A stretch of DNA of 64,000 nt from Laguncularia racemosa (GCA_037954665.1 JBBMOL010000282.1:434001-498000), one strand, 5' to 3'. Positions 12,771 to 25,858 are shown, counted from the first letter of the stretch. A program made the numbers and translations. The notes: generated from the letters alone by a model not told the origin.

Positions 12771-13608
12771 TGATGTACCTTGATTCCAAATTACAAGCAA
12801 ACAATACAAATGAATAATCAACTAAACAATTAGTACTCAAAATGGCGTGATGAACTTGATTCCAAATAAGCAAATACCAAATGGATGTAAGAACAAATAA
12901 GTATGTGTTCTTTAATGGAAGGAAACGCAATTGCACCAGGATTCAATTTCAAATTGAAATAATCAAATCTAAAAATTACAACCCTAAATCATGTGAATGA
13001 ACAAGTAACCACAAACTGTACCTAGATATTACTCACTAAACATAATTTGTAACACAACAAAAGTAAGATTGATATAACTCATAATCTACTCTTGTTAATT
13101 CTCACCACAATTTCACAAAGAAATTGATAAGAGATCCTTGATTGCAAGGAAGGACCCTCACGGCTCAAAGTGTATGTTTTGTCAAAAATATAAAAAAGCT
13201 CCCTAAAAACCCTAATTAGCAAGTATTTATACTTGCTCCAATTACGGTAAAAATGTACTAAAAATTACAAAGATGCCACTAAGTGGTCGATTCCAAAATC
13301 ATGAATTACAAATACAAAATAAAATGGCTGGTTCTCATAAGCAACAATTACAAATACAAATGTTCTTCAAGTGGTTGGTTCTTCACTTCAATTGAACAAT
13401 TTATGGGTCGTTGGATGTGACTTCAAGAATGTCCCGCAAGTTGATCCTTAGTGCATGTTATTTGACCATCTTGTAAAACCGATAAATGTACTTGCTACAG
13501 TGCAAAATCAAACATTATTAGATAACATGTGGCCATATGTGCATGTTTAGGCTCATGCATCTAAGTCAAGTTTCCCCACTGTTGGAATCGTATGGCGGAT
13601 TCCCATCA
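12771..13608 (-). repeat. X1 5' LTR
   Basis: Plus-strand ends TGATGTACC...CCCATCA. Carries the inverted-repeat TATA element intact at 13219-13236. 838 bp, the same as its partner, with scattered substitutions. Confidence 0.85.
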
Positions 13609-13613
13609 TCAGT

Positions 13614-15861
13614 GATTTTTTTGTTCTTTAAGTGTTTGTAGAGGAAAGTATTTCCTTAAGTTTGACAAGTATTCATGGCTTCCAAGTAAAACTTCTCTAG
13701 TGAATATTTGATGATGAACTTCCTTAATTTCTTGACTTATTTTTACATCATGAGAACTTCATATAGTTAATTTGCTACAATATCCATCTCGTGAGATGGT
13801 TTCCTCAATTTGAAAGAATTTTTTCACAATCATGTCTTAACATGAAATCTTCACTTTTTAAATTTTGACAAGTTCTTTTGTCCTACATAATAAATATCTT
13901 TTGTTTTGGTATACCAAATTAGCTTGTTGAGCAAAATAAACTATCCTTGTTGAAAATAACTTGTCATAACTCCAAACAAAGCTCTACAAATAAATTTTTC
14001 ATGATAGATTTTTCTTAACCTCCTCATAGAAAATGCACTACAAATAAATATTCCACACTAGAATTAAAAAAAAAAAACTCCTCATCCAAAATGCTCCATA
14101 AATAAATATTCTATACTGAATTTTTATTTAACTCCCTCATCCAAAATTTCCCACAACTAAATATTCCACAGTGAACATTTTAATTTATTGTAACATATTT
14201 TAACATACATAAAATTAACTTGGTATATGTATATCGTCGCAACTACTTTACTTTTCCATTTTTTTTTCAAGCTCATGCATTCACTTTTCCTTATCTTATT
14301 TTATTTTTTTTCTAGTGTGTACAAGCACTTTTCTTTTCTTTTTTAATTTTTTTAAGCCATGACATGCAGTATTTTCAAAGTGCATAAGATGTGCTTTTCT
14401 TTAAAAAAAAAAAAAATAACATGCATTTTTTTTCTTTTTCTTTTTATATTCTTTTTCTTCCTTAATATTCTCTTAACTTTCAAGACAACCAATATCCCTT
14501 TATTACTTCATATGTTACAAGACTTATGAAATTGGTTGAAACCCAAAAAGAAAAAGAAAAAACCTCCATTATGTCTCATAATCATTGTCATAATGATTGT
14601 TGACTACCATTACTCCATTGATCAAATTTACTCTAACTCCATGGTAATGGTAGGGGAAAAAAAAAACCTCATTATTATTATCTTAATGGTTGCTGAGTAA
14701 TATTAAATCATTGTCATAACTCATAGCCTTCCCTTTGTATAAATAGGGGTGCTTTTCTTCTTTTCAAACCACCACCCACAATCACAAGTGAGTGATTAAG
14801 AGATGTAAATAGGTCTCTAGAGATCTTAGAGTTGTGGAAATCAATTAAGAATGGGAAAGATGTAAGTTTTATAAGTACCTTCTTCTTATTGATTTTTTAT
14901 GTGAGACAAATATACCTATTAAATTTTGTAATATAGTGAATTAAATATGGATATCGTCTCATAGGAATTATGAGTACTAATACTTATCTGCACCCTATTA
15001 TCTAATTGATAAACTTTAAAGATCAATTAAATTAAAACCCATAAGTAATTATTAACTAATGAACTAAAGATTAAATTGAAAGAAAGATGAGCAAAACATA
15101 TTATAATTAACTTTAAGTTAGCAAAACAAGTATCTAGACTTTGTTTACCTTAGAATTTATTATGTAACATTAACAAAATTCATTCAAATCATTCTTTAAT
15201 TTCATTGACCAGGAGAATTTTAAAATTAGTTTAATAATTTTCTTAAGTTTATTAATGTTAATATTAAAAATACCTATTTAAATCAGTTCATAATAACATA
15301 TGTCAAAAGTTGCATTAAGAACAATGAATCCTCTAAAAAAATTAATTAATTCTAAAAGAATTATGTAACTTATCTCTAAGACTATACTAATTCTCTTTAA
15401 ATATATTAGATCTAATTACACATCAGATTTCTCAATCATAATATATAATATCAAATAGTTAAAATAATACCCTAGAAATATTAATTTAAACAAAATCAAG
15501 AATACATACTTTATTTGTGATGTTTAAACATTTTTTTAACTACTTTAATATGTTTAAACGTAGTTAAATTTAACCAATAGGTAACATTTAAATATCGCAG
15601 AGCATTTATTATATATATTTACAACATTCACACAGCCAAACGAAATTTTAGAGCAGAACATAGCTCCTTTTTTACCACAAGGGCTATCAATTAAAATTAT
15701 CCCGAAGAAAACTGCAACATCACCTAGCATTCGCTAAGTTGCCCTTCTCAAAACATTTAAAATGGCTTTCAAAAGAAGTTTTGTTCCCCCCTCCCCCAAA
15801 ATAAAGTTAAGAGTTAGGGGTGGAAGTAAATCTAGTTGCTTAGCTAAAAAGTTAGTTGGCC
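13614..15861. other. AT-rich intergenic/3' flank, no gene seen
   Basis: No coding frame is convincing. It holds a tandem array (13970-14187), several T-rich runs, and a TATAAATA box at about 14739 in the phrase tgtataaataggggtgc, followed by a leader-like stretch; this may be the promoter of a decayed LTR or an unrelated transcript. The last 200 bp or so would be the 3' UTR of the Mei2-like pseudogene. Confidence 0.4.
13970..14187. repeat. Four imperfect tandem copies of a 50-58-bp unit
   Basis: Units begin at about 13970, 14019, 14076 and 14131. Each has the order (c)tcctcat-c-aaaatg, then ctacaaataaatattc or a near copy, then cacactgaa-ttt and a T-rich end. Copies 2-4 are closest to one another. 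Confidence 0.65.
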
Positions 15862-16016
15862 TCAATCCGAGTCTTTCACAGAACTTATTGATGCTTCCCC
15901 TATATTAGAGTCCTCCCCGTTTGAACCAGAATGGCTCACTGATTCTTCTCCTCAAGTGAAGCTGTTCGAGCTTTTCCAGGTCTAGTACGGACATTGACCC
16001 CCATTGGAAAGGGAAC
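15862..16016 (-). pseudogene. Mei2-like terminal exon (C-terminal tail)
   Basis: Follows acceptor AG at 16017-16018. The translation starts VPFPMGVNVRTRPGKAR, the conserved segment after the C-terminal RRM. It then runs into a TGA about 15 codons later, while the next frame continues SGSNGEDSNIGEAS and ends VKDSD-stop at 15862, an ending typical of the family. A one-base frameshift near 15935-15945 therefore separates body and tail. Confidence 0.85.
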
Positions 16017-16253
16017 CTGAAAAGCAGTTTGGACCAAACAGATTCAGCATTTCAATAATTACCACCAAATCAGCATTTTGCATTAAATTTATTCTCCTCA
16101 ATCTTGTGCAAGCCACAGCCAAATTTGAGTACTAGGAATACTGCTGGAGAATTTACCAAATCAAGATTACTGGATACAAGAAATAAATGCATCCTTTCTA
16201 GGTTCAATATGCATACTAAGAAGCATGGATAGAGTAGCCAACTCTGTAAGCAC

Positions 16254-16433
16254 CTGATCACCAGCATTAGGTCCTTCGGTATTAAAGAGAATAGGGCAAC
16301 AACATTTGTCCTCATTCATCAAGCTTGAGTTTTGGAAATGTGCAATTAGAGCTACTTTTCCTTATATACGAGCATATGCAAGAGATGCCACCTCTTCACT
16401 ATTGAACTTTTCTCATTTCTCACCATTAAATGC
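16254..16433 (-). pseudogene. Mei2-like exon, second half of C-terminal RRM
   Basis: Bounded by acceptor AG at 16434-16435 and donor GT at 16252-16253. It encodes AFNGEK-stop-EKFNSEEVASLAYARI-stop-GK, then AHFQNSSLMNEDK and NTEGPNAGDQ. The family has Trp and Gln at the two stops: TGA at 16413-16415 and TAA at 16372-16374. Both fit single G-to-A or C-to-T changes. Two Arg of the usual KRCRP have become Cys, also transition-type changes. Confidence 0.9.
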
Positions 16434-16505
16434 CTACAAGAAACAAAAAAACATTATATTCATAGCCTTCCACATTGCAATAGTTTGAGGTTAGGGAAGA
16501 CAGAC

Positions 16506-16574
16506 CTTATAGAATGGAATGATCTGACTAGGATCAGTCGTGTTGATAAAAGCATACCCACCGTTGCATTTATT
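16506..16574 (-). pseudogene. Mei2-like exon with lost splice acceptor
   Basis: Encodes NKCNGGYAFINTTDPSQ then IIPFYK in exactly 23 codons, followed by donor GT at 16504-16505. The base pair before it, where AG is required (16575-16576), reads AA on the minus strand (TTGCAA instead of TTGCAG), so normal splicing into this exon is destroyed. The family's CNVGYAF has changed to CNGGYAF. Confidence 0.88.
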
Positions 16575-16669
16575 TTGCAACAAGGATTGTAATAATTGAG
16601 AAAAAACATTTTCAAGACAATCACCCATCCACAACATAATGAGGTACTTCCCAAGCAAATGCCTTTTAC

Positions 16670-16754
16670 CTTAAAATCAATTGGTAAATAAATGAAATCG
16701 TACGTCCCTCTATGACATTCATCAATAGCTACCAAAAGCATCTTTGAAGTATAT
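16670..16754 (-). pseudogene. Mei2-like exon, RRM core
   Basis: Starts after acceptor AG at 16755-16756 and ends at donor GT 16668-16669. It encodes YTSKMLLVAIDECHRGTY then DFIYLPIDFK, the family signature in the third RRM. The codon split with the preceding exon (AA|A for Lys) is kept. Its frame is intact. Confidence 0.92.
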
Positions 16755-17450
16755 CTGTTGCCATTGTCACAATAAAAAATATATTGAAACTCTGAGGATG
16801 GACAATTCAAGTGAAAAAAAAAAAAAAAAGAATGCCTTGAAGATTACATTCTAACATGGCAAAGAACAACTATATGGAAACAATGATTTCCCATGAAAGT
16901 GTAAACCAGGATTTTCTAAAGCAATATTATTTAAATATATGAACTAGATTGTAATATCCAATTGTGCAAGGTCCCAAGAACATTTTCCAGAACATGTATC
17001 TTAAATAAAAATGCAAGTGTCGCAATCTACGGATGGATACTCATGCAACGCCTTTCTTGAGCTTAAATATCCTTAATATGAGACATGAGAGGGAAAATAT
17101 AGCATGGCATATCTTTTTACATATTAATAAAAGCATTTCAATACTGAAGTTTGCGTAGTGAAAGAAAGCCATCCCGAAAGATAAACTTATCTAGAAAAAA
17201 AAAATATACTTGGAGCACCTTCTAAATTAATCAGCCAATATTTTTAGGAATGACCAGCTGAATTTTGAACGTCTTAGCACTATTCTTCCTTATTATTGCA
17301 TATCATCAATTGAAGGACCAGCTCCTATAATTATACACCTCACTGCTAAGACAAAACAACTGCTAAGGATATATGATGCCAAAGTGATTCTAGACTAGTA
17401 TCATTGTAGATATACAACAACTTCAATTAGTGTAAGTATTGAACACTTAC

Positions 17451-17942
17451 TTGTTTGGAATATTCTTGATCATGAGAGTTGTTCGGTTATCTTCCCTCCT
17501 AATTATGCGGTCAATATCAAGTTCATATTGTTTTTTGTTATCTGCTTGATCGGAAGCTCATTCGTTTCTACGACTTCGAGCACGTTCACTTGGAGAATCA
17601 AATGAAGAGAGACAACTGGCATCATTTGGCCTAACATCACGCTCCTTTGATGATGTGACTGCTGTCCAATATTTTTCTATGCCATTGACAGGTCTATACA
17701 GTTTCCACTAGGAGGAAAGATATTATGAGGTATAAATTCAATGGAATGAAGAGAATTGTTAGGGAGACGCATATTTCCAAAAGAAACTGGGTGAAAACCA
17801 TGAGCACCAGGTGATTCTCCCGCAAAAACTTGTTGCTCGTCCCAAATTGATGGGTTGACCGTAGGTGCAGACCCAACATGGTGACTATTTATTGGCAAAA
17901 CTATATTCAACATTTGAGATGGGACCCCATGAAGTCCTTACA
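17451..17942 (-). pseudogene. Mei2-like large exon, 3' part, cut by E1
   Basis: Reads GLHGVPSQ, NSHHVGSAPTVNPSIWDE, GFHPVSFGNMRLPNNSLHS, then DNKKQYELDIDRI and RTTLMIKNIPNK before donor GTAAGT at 17445-17450. Lesions: TAA near 17937, TAG at 17677-17679, a frameshift near 17610, and TGA at 17558-17560. The 5' side ends at 17942, where the 5-bp TSD of E1 begins; the same exon should resume beyond 45694. Confidence 0.9.
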
Positions 17943-20683
17943 GTCTTTGTAATACATGGTTCTAAAAATTTCATGCACATATTTATCTAATTATAATTAC
18001 TAAATAAAGAAATAAATAAATAATATAAGAGTAAGGACATTCGTACAAATAAAGATAAAAGACAAAGAGCAGTTTTGTTTTTTCCTGACGAAACTGTATA
18101 TATATATATTAAATTAACCTAAGGTTCTCCTTTTTACATATCTGACCATTCATAGCAGCCTAGAGAGATAGAGCAACACAAAAAGAGAGTCTCCTTAGGA
18201 AAACCTAAAGTAATCCAAGGAGATATCGCAGCGCAACAAAAAGGGATTGAATTGAAGAATGGGTTTAAGGATGGATTTAACAAGCATGGAAGCCATTGAA
18301 CTAGGAGTTTCAAGCATAAACTGAACTAAGGAAAGCTAAATTATTTTTTCGGATTTACTTATGCTTAGGGTTAGAAAATGAGGAGATTAGATGAATTAGT
18401 ATAGAAAAATTAAGATTCGAAAAACGTACCAAGAGATACACAACCATCTAACACGGTCGTGTTGCTCCCATGTTTATCTACCAAGATATATCGAGAGATA
18501 CACGACCATCCAACATGGTTATATTGCCCCCATGTTAAAATGAGAGATGCATGGCCTCCCAACATGGTCATGTTTAGACCGTGTTGAATCGAGAGAAACA
18601 CGACCTCCCAACACAATCGTGTTCCAACCGTATTGAAGCCAAACCTCATCGAAAGATACACGGTTGTGTATTAGCCCATGTTGAGCAACATGGCTTGTAA
18701 CATGGCAATGTTAAGTGAAAGACATTATTATTATATATCTAATTACCTTTTATTTAAACCAAGTTTTACATAACCAAGATAATTAGTAAAACCTTAGATT
18801 ACCTAATAGATTAAGAGGAGTTGGGAGAATTATATTATGTTTGGATTAGTACTAAGAATGATGTCATGATGATTATACAGATATCAACTTAGCTTAAGTT
18901 TGGGACAAGACGTGCTTAAGGCTAGGATTCAAGGTATGTGTTTACCTTGTTTGCTATATGTGATTACTAGGTAGCTATTTAATGAAAATTTATGTGAAAT
19001 AATGAAATGTTAAAGTATTGTATGAATTGAATGAGACATGTTGTTTATGCTTGGCTCGGCCTAAGAGCCCGCAGTGGCAGATCCCTAGGGGGTACCTCGA
19101 TGATCAGTATGTCGTGTTGTCCCTAGTAGAGCCCTATATCGAAATGATATGAGGTAGATTAGGGTTAAATGGAGCTCGTAGTGGCAGTTCCCATTAGGGT
19201 TAAACAGGGTTCGCAGTGGTAGTTCCCATTAAGGTTAGACAGGGCCCACAGTGGCAGTTCCCACTAAGATAAATGTTGTGTCTACCGAGGTCATGAGTAC
19301 CCCTATATAGTATAATTCACTTTGAGATTTGTGTGTGTGCTAAAGTGTGGTGGATAAATGTTGCATATATGCATGTGCTATTATTGTGGTGTATCATGTG
19401 TATGTAGATATAATACTCACGTACTGAGCTTAGGCTCACCTCACTTCCTATAATTTTTTATTTTTTTTAGCTATAGGCAAGAATGATGAACAAGTGTGAT
19501 AGGAATCAAATTCCTACATAACCTATCACTAGAACGAGAGCCAAGGGACTACAAAACTTGGCGATGAGGGTCCTCTTTGAACAATTAGACCCCAAGAATA
19601 TTTGTTTAGTATCTTGTTTTCTATTTCATATTTGTTGTGCATTCCAATAGGTACACTTGTTGGTTTTTACAGGACAGTGGATAAATTCGTGATGTGCCTA
19701 ATTCCACTAAGAAGCACAATCAAAAGACTTAAGAAAAAACAATCTCAAGTCAAAGTGAAAACCGGATCCACAAGGGCTAATTCACGTGAACCCTAATGAA
19801 GATACAAGGAAATCCAAATGTTCAATGATGCAATTGTGAAACCTCAATGATAATATCTTCTAAAAACACCCTAATCTCATATAATCCACGAAAATATTCC
19901 ACAAATTTAAAAGAAAAACCTCAATTCCAAGAACTCCTTTCCAATAGTGAAGAACACGTTTTCAAGGGAATTCTTCAATGAAGATTCGAATTCAATTGCA
20001 AAGTATCTTAAATAAACTAAAGAATTTGACAATAATAAGAGGTAATTCTGACCAAGAACTATCTCAATTCAACCTTAGATATGACACACTAGAAAAGAAA
20101 AGAAAATTGATACAACTCACAATTTCAAGGTGTTGCACTTACCACAATTTCAACTCTTGGGATTGAAATTGATAAGAGTCTAATGACAATTAGGAACCCT
20201 AATTCTCACGTGAAGAAGAAGTTTATAATCTGCAAAATATGGCCTCCTCAAACCCTCTCTTAAGCAAGTATTTATACTTGCTACTCCTAGGGTTAAAAAG
20301 TGCTCAAAATTACAAGTTTGCCACTTTTAAGGTGGCTAACCCTAAATGAAAATTACAAAGAAATAAAAGTGTCCCAAAACCAAAATACAACCAAAATAGT
20401 TCAATAAACAATTACAAGATACGAAATAACATAAGTCTTCATGATCCAATGCCTTGGAATAGAGAACAATCGCAGCGGGTCTTTGATTGTTATCCTGAAA
20501 AATGTTCTGTGTCCAATTGAAGTTGTAGGACATTTTGGCATCCCGTGGAGAATTATAATTGTACCTGTAAGATTATTCTCAAATTTTATTAAAAATAAAG
20601 ACATATGGTAAAATATGAGCAATTTGGATCATCATCCAAATTGGGTTCTGAAAAGGTTGACAGTGTCAGAAATTTTCCCATCA

Positions 20684-22575
20684 TCTCCTCGGGCTTCTAA
20701 AAGATTTGCCCTCAAATCTAGAGGATCAGTTGTGGAACTAAACCCTAGTATCCCTGTTGTCCTGCTCTTCCGGCTAACCATGGTAGTGGATGGATTCCTG
20801 ATCTGTTTCTGAAAACCCTGGACCTCAGATGGAGTCATCGATAATAGAACTATGTATGACTCGCCCATGCTGAACATGTAGGTATTTTCAAACCCATCAT
20901 GTATCACCCGTCGATCATACAACCAAGGCCAACCCAACAGCAAATGGAATGCATGCATAGGAACTATATCACAAAGGATCTCATCATGATAGTTCTACCC
21001 GACACTCACAGGAACCTTTGCCCTAAGGGTAACATGCATACTACCTCTATTATCCAACCAATGCAAGTGATAAGGACTAGGATGTGGTATAGCAGACAGT
21101 TGTAATTTGTCTACCAGTGCAGTAGATATAACATTCGTGCAACTACCACTATCGATGATGAGTACACAAAGGTTACCTCTTATTCTGCAAGAGGTATGAA
21201 ATATGTTCTCCCTCTGAATATCACTGGTATCAGGAGATATAGATAAAACCCTGCGTAACACATTAAGGGGTAGATATTTCCCTCCTGTATGCTCCTCAGG
21301 CGCGTTTGCATTCTGATCATCATAATATTCCTACAATGTTGTTGGTAGATCTGTAGGTTCAATCTGATCATGATCATCCTCAGTATCCTCTCCAGTGTCT
21401 TCCATAATAGTCATCACCCTCTTATTTGGACACTGTGCAGCCATATGCCCAAATCCCATGCATTTAAAGCTTTTTATTTAGCGCACTTTCCCACTAGTAG
21501 ATCCAGGAACAGTCTGCCTCGTTTTTGGGCCCATGACCTCTTTATCCTTCCCAGTGGGTAAATTTTCTCTTATAATGGTTGGGGTAGTAGTGTCCACTGC
21601 CTTGACTCCCTCACCTACCGCCTTTGTTCCCCCTGATCAACTGTCAGCTGATATGGGTCTATTAACAGTACTGGGCCTACTGCTTGGAACCCTAAAGAAG
21701 TTGGACCTCCTCTGTCTCTCTACTTTTAAGGCCAACTGAATAGCCTCATCAAGTGTAGTATAGCGCTGCAGTTCAACAATACACGCTATTTCATATTTTA
21801 GACCTGAGACAAATCGTGCTATAGTTTGTTCTAGAGGCTCAACAGACCCACACCTAATCATAAGGGTCTCAAATTCCTGCACATAATCATCCACTATTTT
21901 ACCCCCCTACCTCAAGGTTTGCAGTCGCATAAACAGCTCCTGTTTGTAGTGCTCAGGAATGAACCTTTTCCTTAACAATCTCTTCATGTCCCTTCAGGTC
22001 TAAACCTCAGCCTCTCCATCCCGACGCCTGTTGATGATTAGATTCTTCCACCAGAGTGCAGCATGCCCTACAAATTCAACAGTAGCCAATCGAACCCCGG
22101 TACTATCGTCGATCTCATAACATTCGAAGAGACCTTCGACCTTATCCTCCCAGTCTAAGTATTCATCTGCTAATCCCTTGCCATCATAAGATGGCATTTA
22201 TTGTTTCACATACTCCAAACCCCGAGGTGGACTGAAATCCCTATTCTGATTTAGGTTTACCCCAAAATTGTCATCCCTTTCTTCCCTGTTTGGAAGATGC
22301 TCCTCACCCATCCTTCTATTTAAATTCCCATCTTCCACTACTCTGTTTCGATGAGGGTTTTGTGGAGCTACTCGAGGTGGTGCCAGTTGGTTTACCACTG
22401 GTGGTTGTGGCAATGTCATCCTATCAACTCTAGTTGCCAATGTAGCAACTATAGTAGTGAGCTCCTGAAGTTGTTCTTCCAAAGTTCTCCTGCCTACCAC
22501 ATTACGACCCTGACCTCCACCAATCTAGCTATTGGCTTCTTCACCCATTCCCCCATTCACACTGTCATTTGACAT
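20684..22575 (-). pseudogene. X2 gag-protease region
   Basis: Starts at ATG 22575 (MSNDSVNGGMGEEANS). Gag has LEEQLQELTTIVATLATRVD, EYLDWEDKVEGLFECYEID, ALWWKNLI and DDYVQEFETLMIRCGSVEP. The zinc knuckle reads SFKCMGFGHMAAQC, with its first Cys changed to Ser. The aspartic protease has IDSGSCTNVISTALVDKL (active site Asp-Ser-Gly), then LLLGWPWLYDRR and DPLDLRANLLEARGDDG, which already overlaps the polypurine tract and the LTR. About eight stops remain. The frame ends where a full element would begin RT, so lack of polymerase is structural. Confidence 0.88.
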
Positions 22576-23499
22576 ATTTGTAGACTCCCGTATGTTGTTC
22601 CTCAAAACAATTTGATTCAAGGGTACACACTCCACTACTACGCTTCCCTAAACTCCACATAATAGCAACTACAAAAGACAAACAAATAAACCCACTTAAT
22701 GTTACAATTATATTATTGCAACTCACGTGTAATACTCTTCTCCACAACACGTCACAACTACACGGTGCAACAAATTTAATTTCCAAAAATCACTCCACGG
22801 CAACACACAAGCAACAACAACAATGATGATGTGTTACTTCCACCGCAACAACAAGATGGATATTAATTACAAGTAGACTTCAACTTCCACGGCAAATAAT
22901 GATAACAAAGGACTAATAAGTGACCTTCCACAAATGAATTCTGAATTCCACAATAGGCAACAACTTTCAATTTGAAATTCAAACAACTTCACTTATTGCA
23001 AGCCTTCCTCAATTGGTAACAATGAATTCAAATTCAAATAGCAATCATTAACTCCCACAACTTAATTGCATATGTTTTGAATTCAAATAATTCCTTACTA
23101 ATCAAAACTCAATGCAATCTGCAAATTGTACGCCACCAATTCAGAATTACACAATGGAAATCAAAAACAACAAACTACACTTCCTCCTCCACGCCACAAC
23201 AAGTCATGGCAAGGATTTTGGTAAGTTTTGCAAGTTCCAAAAATTGTTGAATTAAACAACACTTTGTACTTCTGCCCTTCCACATAAATTAGTTATCACA
23301 AAATGATGCAACAACCTTCCCAAACTAACTCCAACAAACAGCAAAATAAACTCCAAGACAAGGTAATTTCACAAACTCAAAACCACAACAATCAATACGA
23401 TTGCGGTTTCCACTAAATCAATCCTAATGGTTTATTAACTCCACGAAATCAAATGAAACCAATTCCCTTCTCTCAACAAGAGCTCTGATACCAAAAAGA

Positions 23500-24508
23500 T
23501 GATGTGCCTAATTCCATTAAGAAGCACAATCAAAAGACTTAAGAAAAAACAATCTCAAGTCAAAGTGAAAACCGGATCCACAAAGGCTAATTCACGTGAA
23601 CCCTAATGAAGATACAAGGAAATCCAAATGTTCAATGATGCAATTGTGAAACCTCAATGATAATATCTTCTAAAAACACCCTAATCTCATATAATCCACG
23701 AAAATATTCCACAAATTTAAAAGAAAAACCTCAATTCCAAGAACTCCTTTCCAATAGTGAAGAACACATTTTCAAAGGAATTCTTCAATGAAGATTCGAA
23801 TTCAATTGCAAAGTATCTTAAATAAACTCAAGAATTCGACAATAATAAGAGGTAATTCTGACCAAGAACTATCTCAATTCAACCCTAGATATGACACACT
23901 AGAGAAGAAAAGAAATCACAACAAAATGAAATTGATACAACTCACAATTTCAAGGTGTTGCACTTACCACAATTTCAACTCTTGGGATTGAAATTGATAA
24001 GAGTCTAATGACAATTAGGAACCATAATTCTCACGTGAAGAAGAAGTTTATAATCTGCAAAATATGGCCTCCTCAAACCCTCTCTTAAGCAAGTATTTAT
24101 ACTTGCTACTCCTAGGGTTAAAAAGTGCTCAAAATTACAAGTTTGCCACTTTTAAGGTGGCTAACCCTAAATGAAAATTACAAAGAAATAAAAGTGTCCC
24201 AAAACCAAAATACAACCAAAATAGTTCAATAAAAAATTACAAGATACAAAATAACATAAGTCTTCATGATCCAATGCCTCGGAATAGAGAACAATCGCAG
24301 CGAGTCTTTGATTGTTATCCTGAAAAATGTTCTGTGTCCAACTGAAGTTGTAGGACATTTTGGCATCCCATGGAGAATTATAATTGTACCTGTAAGATTA
24401 TTCTCAAATTTTATTAGAAATAAAGACATATGGTAAAATATGAGAAATTTGGGCCATCATCCAAATTGGGTTCTGAAAAGGTTGACAGTGTTAGAAATTT
24501 TCCCATCA
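23500..24508 (-). repeat. X2 5' LTR
   Basis: Plus-strand ends TGATGTGCC...TTCCCATCA; pairs with 19690-20683. Inverted-repeat TATA at 24089-24106, matching 20264-20281 in the partner. Confidence 0.9.
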
Positions 24509-25537
24509 ATTCGCTAAAGCTCAATTTGTGGGTTATTCATGGACTTACATAAATCAAAGAAGAACCGGTCCACAAGTGTTCTATTGAAGTGAAGAACCGG
24601 CCATTTGAAGACTTATTTGTACTTGTAATTTGTTGTTTAAAACCGGTCATTTGGAATGGCTTATTTGTAATTTGTTTTTTTATTTTTACCCTAATTGGAG
24701 CAAGTATAAATACTTGCTAAGTAGGGTTTTGAGTCGGCTTTTTGAACACTTGAAAATTATACACTTTGCCATGAGGAAGGGTCCTTACTTGCAAAAATTC
24801 TCTTATCAATTTCACAAGTGAAATTGTGGCGAGATTAGCTTGAGGAGATTGTGAGTAATATCAATCTTTCTCTAGTTGTTTCAAATTGTATTCTAATGCA
24901 TCATATCTAGGTGCAATTTGTTTATGCTACTTGTTGTTCTTCACGTGAATTAGGGTTCATCAATTTCATGTTTGAATCAAGTCAATTTGAGTGGAATTCT
25001 AATTCATTTATATTGTTATCCATTGCTTCTTATACAATTGCATTGTTCATCAACACCATTTACTATCATTGCCATTTAGTTCCACGTGAATTAGGAATCA
25101 AAGGAGAGTTGTTGATCATGCCATTGTTGATTTGATTTTAGTGATCATGCCATTTGTGGATGTATATGCAATTGGAATTGTAAGGCACATCAAAGTAGAA
25201 TATGATGAGAATGGAGACTTGGTGGGATATTACATGGATGAGATGGGAAGAGAACATTATTATTATGTGGAGAAATCTAAATATTTGTAAAATAAAGTTT
25301 TATTAGTTAAGTTAATGTTATGGACATAACTGTTAGTTCAGATTTTGTTATTATTAAATAAAGAGATGTGAAATGACTCATCTAGTAGTCATTTATTTGA
25401 TTAAAGTTATAGTAGTATGATGGATAATGTATATGGTTAGGTTTTTAAGTATTATGCAGTTGTAGAGCCTTAGCGTGTCACTTGGTAGTAGTGACACATG
25501 GCGAGCTATGATGTCTCAGATTCTAGGGAATTACAAC

Positions 25538-25556
25538 TTAAGTCGTATCAAAGCAT
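25538..25556 (+). other. E1 primer-binding site (degenerate iMet type)
   Basis: Reads TTAAGTCGTATCAAAGCAT just after the 5' LTR end; the canonical site is TGGTATCAGAGC, so it has two substitutions. Its position confirms 17948-25535 as a 5' LTR. Confidence 0.8.
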
Positions 25557-25858
25557 AAGTTTTGATGATCTTTAGAATTTAGGATGTAATCAAATAGAGA
25601 TTAGGTTATGTGCCTCAAACGATTATACAATCAGATGATTCCAACTCCTAGGCAACAATTAACAATAATTGAATCTAACAATCCAATTAACGAACGATAC
25701 AAACAATAACACAAAATAAACCCTAAACCCTTATCGGATATGACACACCAACAAAAAAGTTGTCCTAGCACGGACTTTTTGATTTGAAACACAACAATTC
25801 GATACCGTCACTCGCCACGATCCCACTGATTGATAAGAGTAAAAATTAAGAATAAACT

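Larger units (their letters stand above)
9148..13608 (-). mobile_element. X1: gag-protease-only gypsy-type retrotransposon (non-autonomous)
   Basis: A complete minus-strand element of 4461 bp: two 838-bp LTRs (9148-9985 and 12771-13608), flanked by TTAGT (9143-9147) and TCAGT (13609-13613), one mismatch from a perfect 5-bp TSD. Order on the minus strand: 5' LTR, iMet primer site, about 900-bp leader, gag, protease, polypurine tract, 3' LTR. No RT, RNase H or integrase is present, and the protease region runs straight into the polypurine tract. It would need another element's enzymes to move. The frame is full of stops, so it is dead. Confidence 0.85.
19690..24508 (-). mobile_element. X2: gag-protease-only retrotransposon, least decayed of its group
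   Basis: 4819 bp with perfect TSD ATTCG (19685-19689 and 24509-24513). LTRs 19690-20683 (994 bp) and 23500-24508 (1009 bp) are very similar; a short insertion/deletion near 23913 accounts for most of the length difference. Minus-strand order: 5' LTR, iMet primer site (23479-23499, rc of gctctgataccaaaaaga), 903-bp leader, gag, protease, polypurine tract, 3' LTR. No RT or integrase. It has fewer stops than X1, E2, Z and W. Confidence 0.9.
19497..25192 (+). mobile_element. S1: solo LTR in E1 5' LTR, itself split by X2
   Basis: Ends TGATAGGAATC and GGCACATCA, flanked by AAGTG (19492-19496) and AAGTA (25193-25197); the other E1 LTR has aagtg once here. Own sequence 19497-19689 plus 24514-25192, about 872 bp, with no internal coding region, so it is a solo LTR left by LTR-LTR recombination. 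Inverted-repeat TATA at 24700-24717. A relative sits reversed at 56944-57957. Confidence 0.88.
17948..25535 (+). repeat. E1 5' LTR, interrupted by S1/X2
   Basis: Left part 17948-19496, right part from about 25193 (TSD copy) to 25535; the join matches the uninterrupted 3' LTR at about 45347. A TATA-rich core (tatatatatatatta, about 18099-18112) precedes ctaaggttctcc. Between about 18425 and 18720 several degenerate units combine acacgacc and ggtcgtgtt, giving short inverted repeats. The LTR ends in TTACA at 25535, directly before the primer site. Confidence 0.88.

Noticed and set aside
14730..14760. TATA box as promoter of a host gene
   Set aside because: No coding exon follows within several kb on the plus strand; it may be an LTR promoter. 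Reported only as context.
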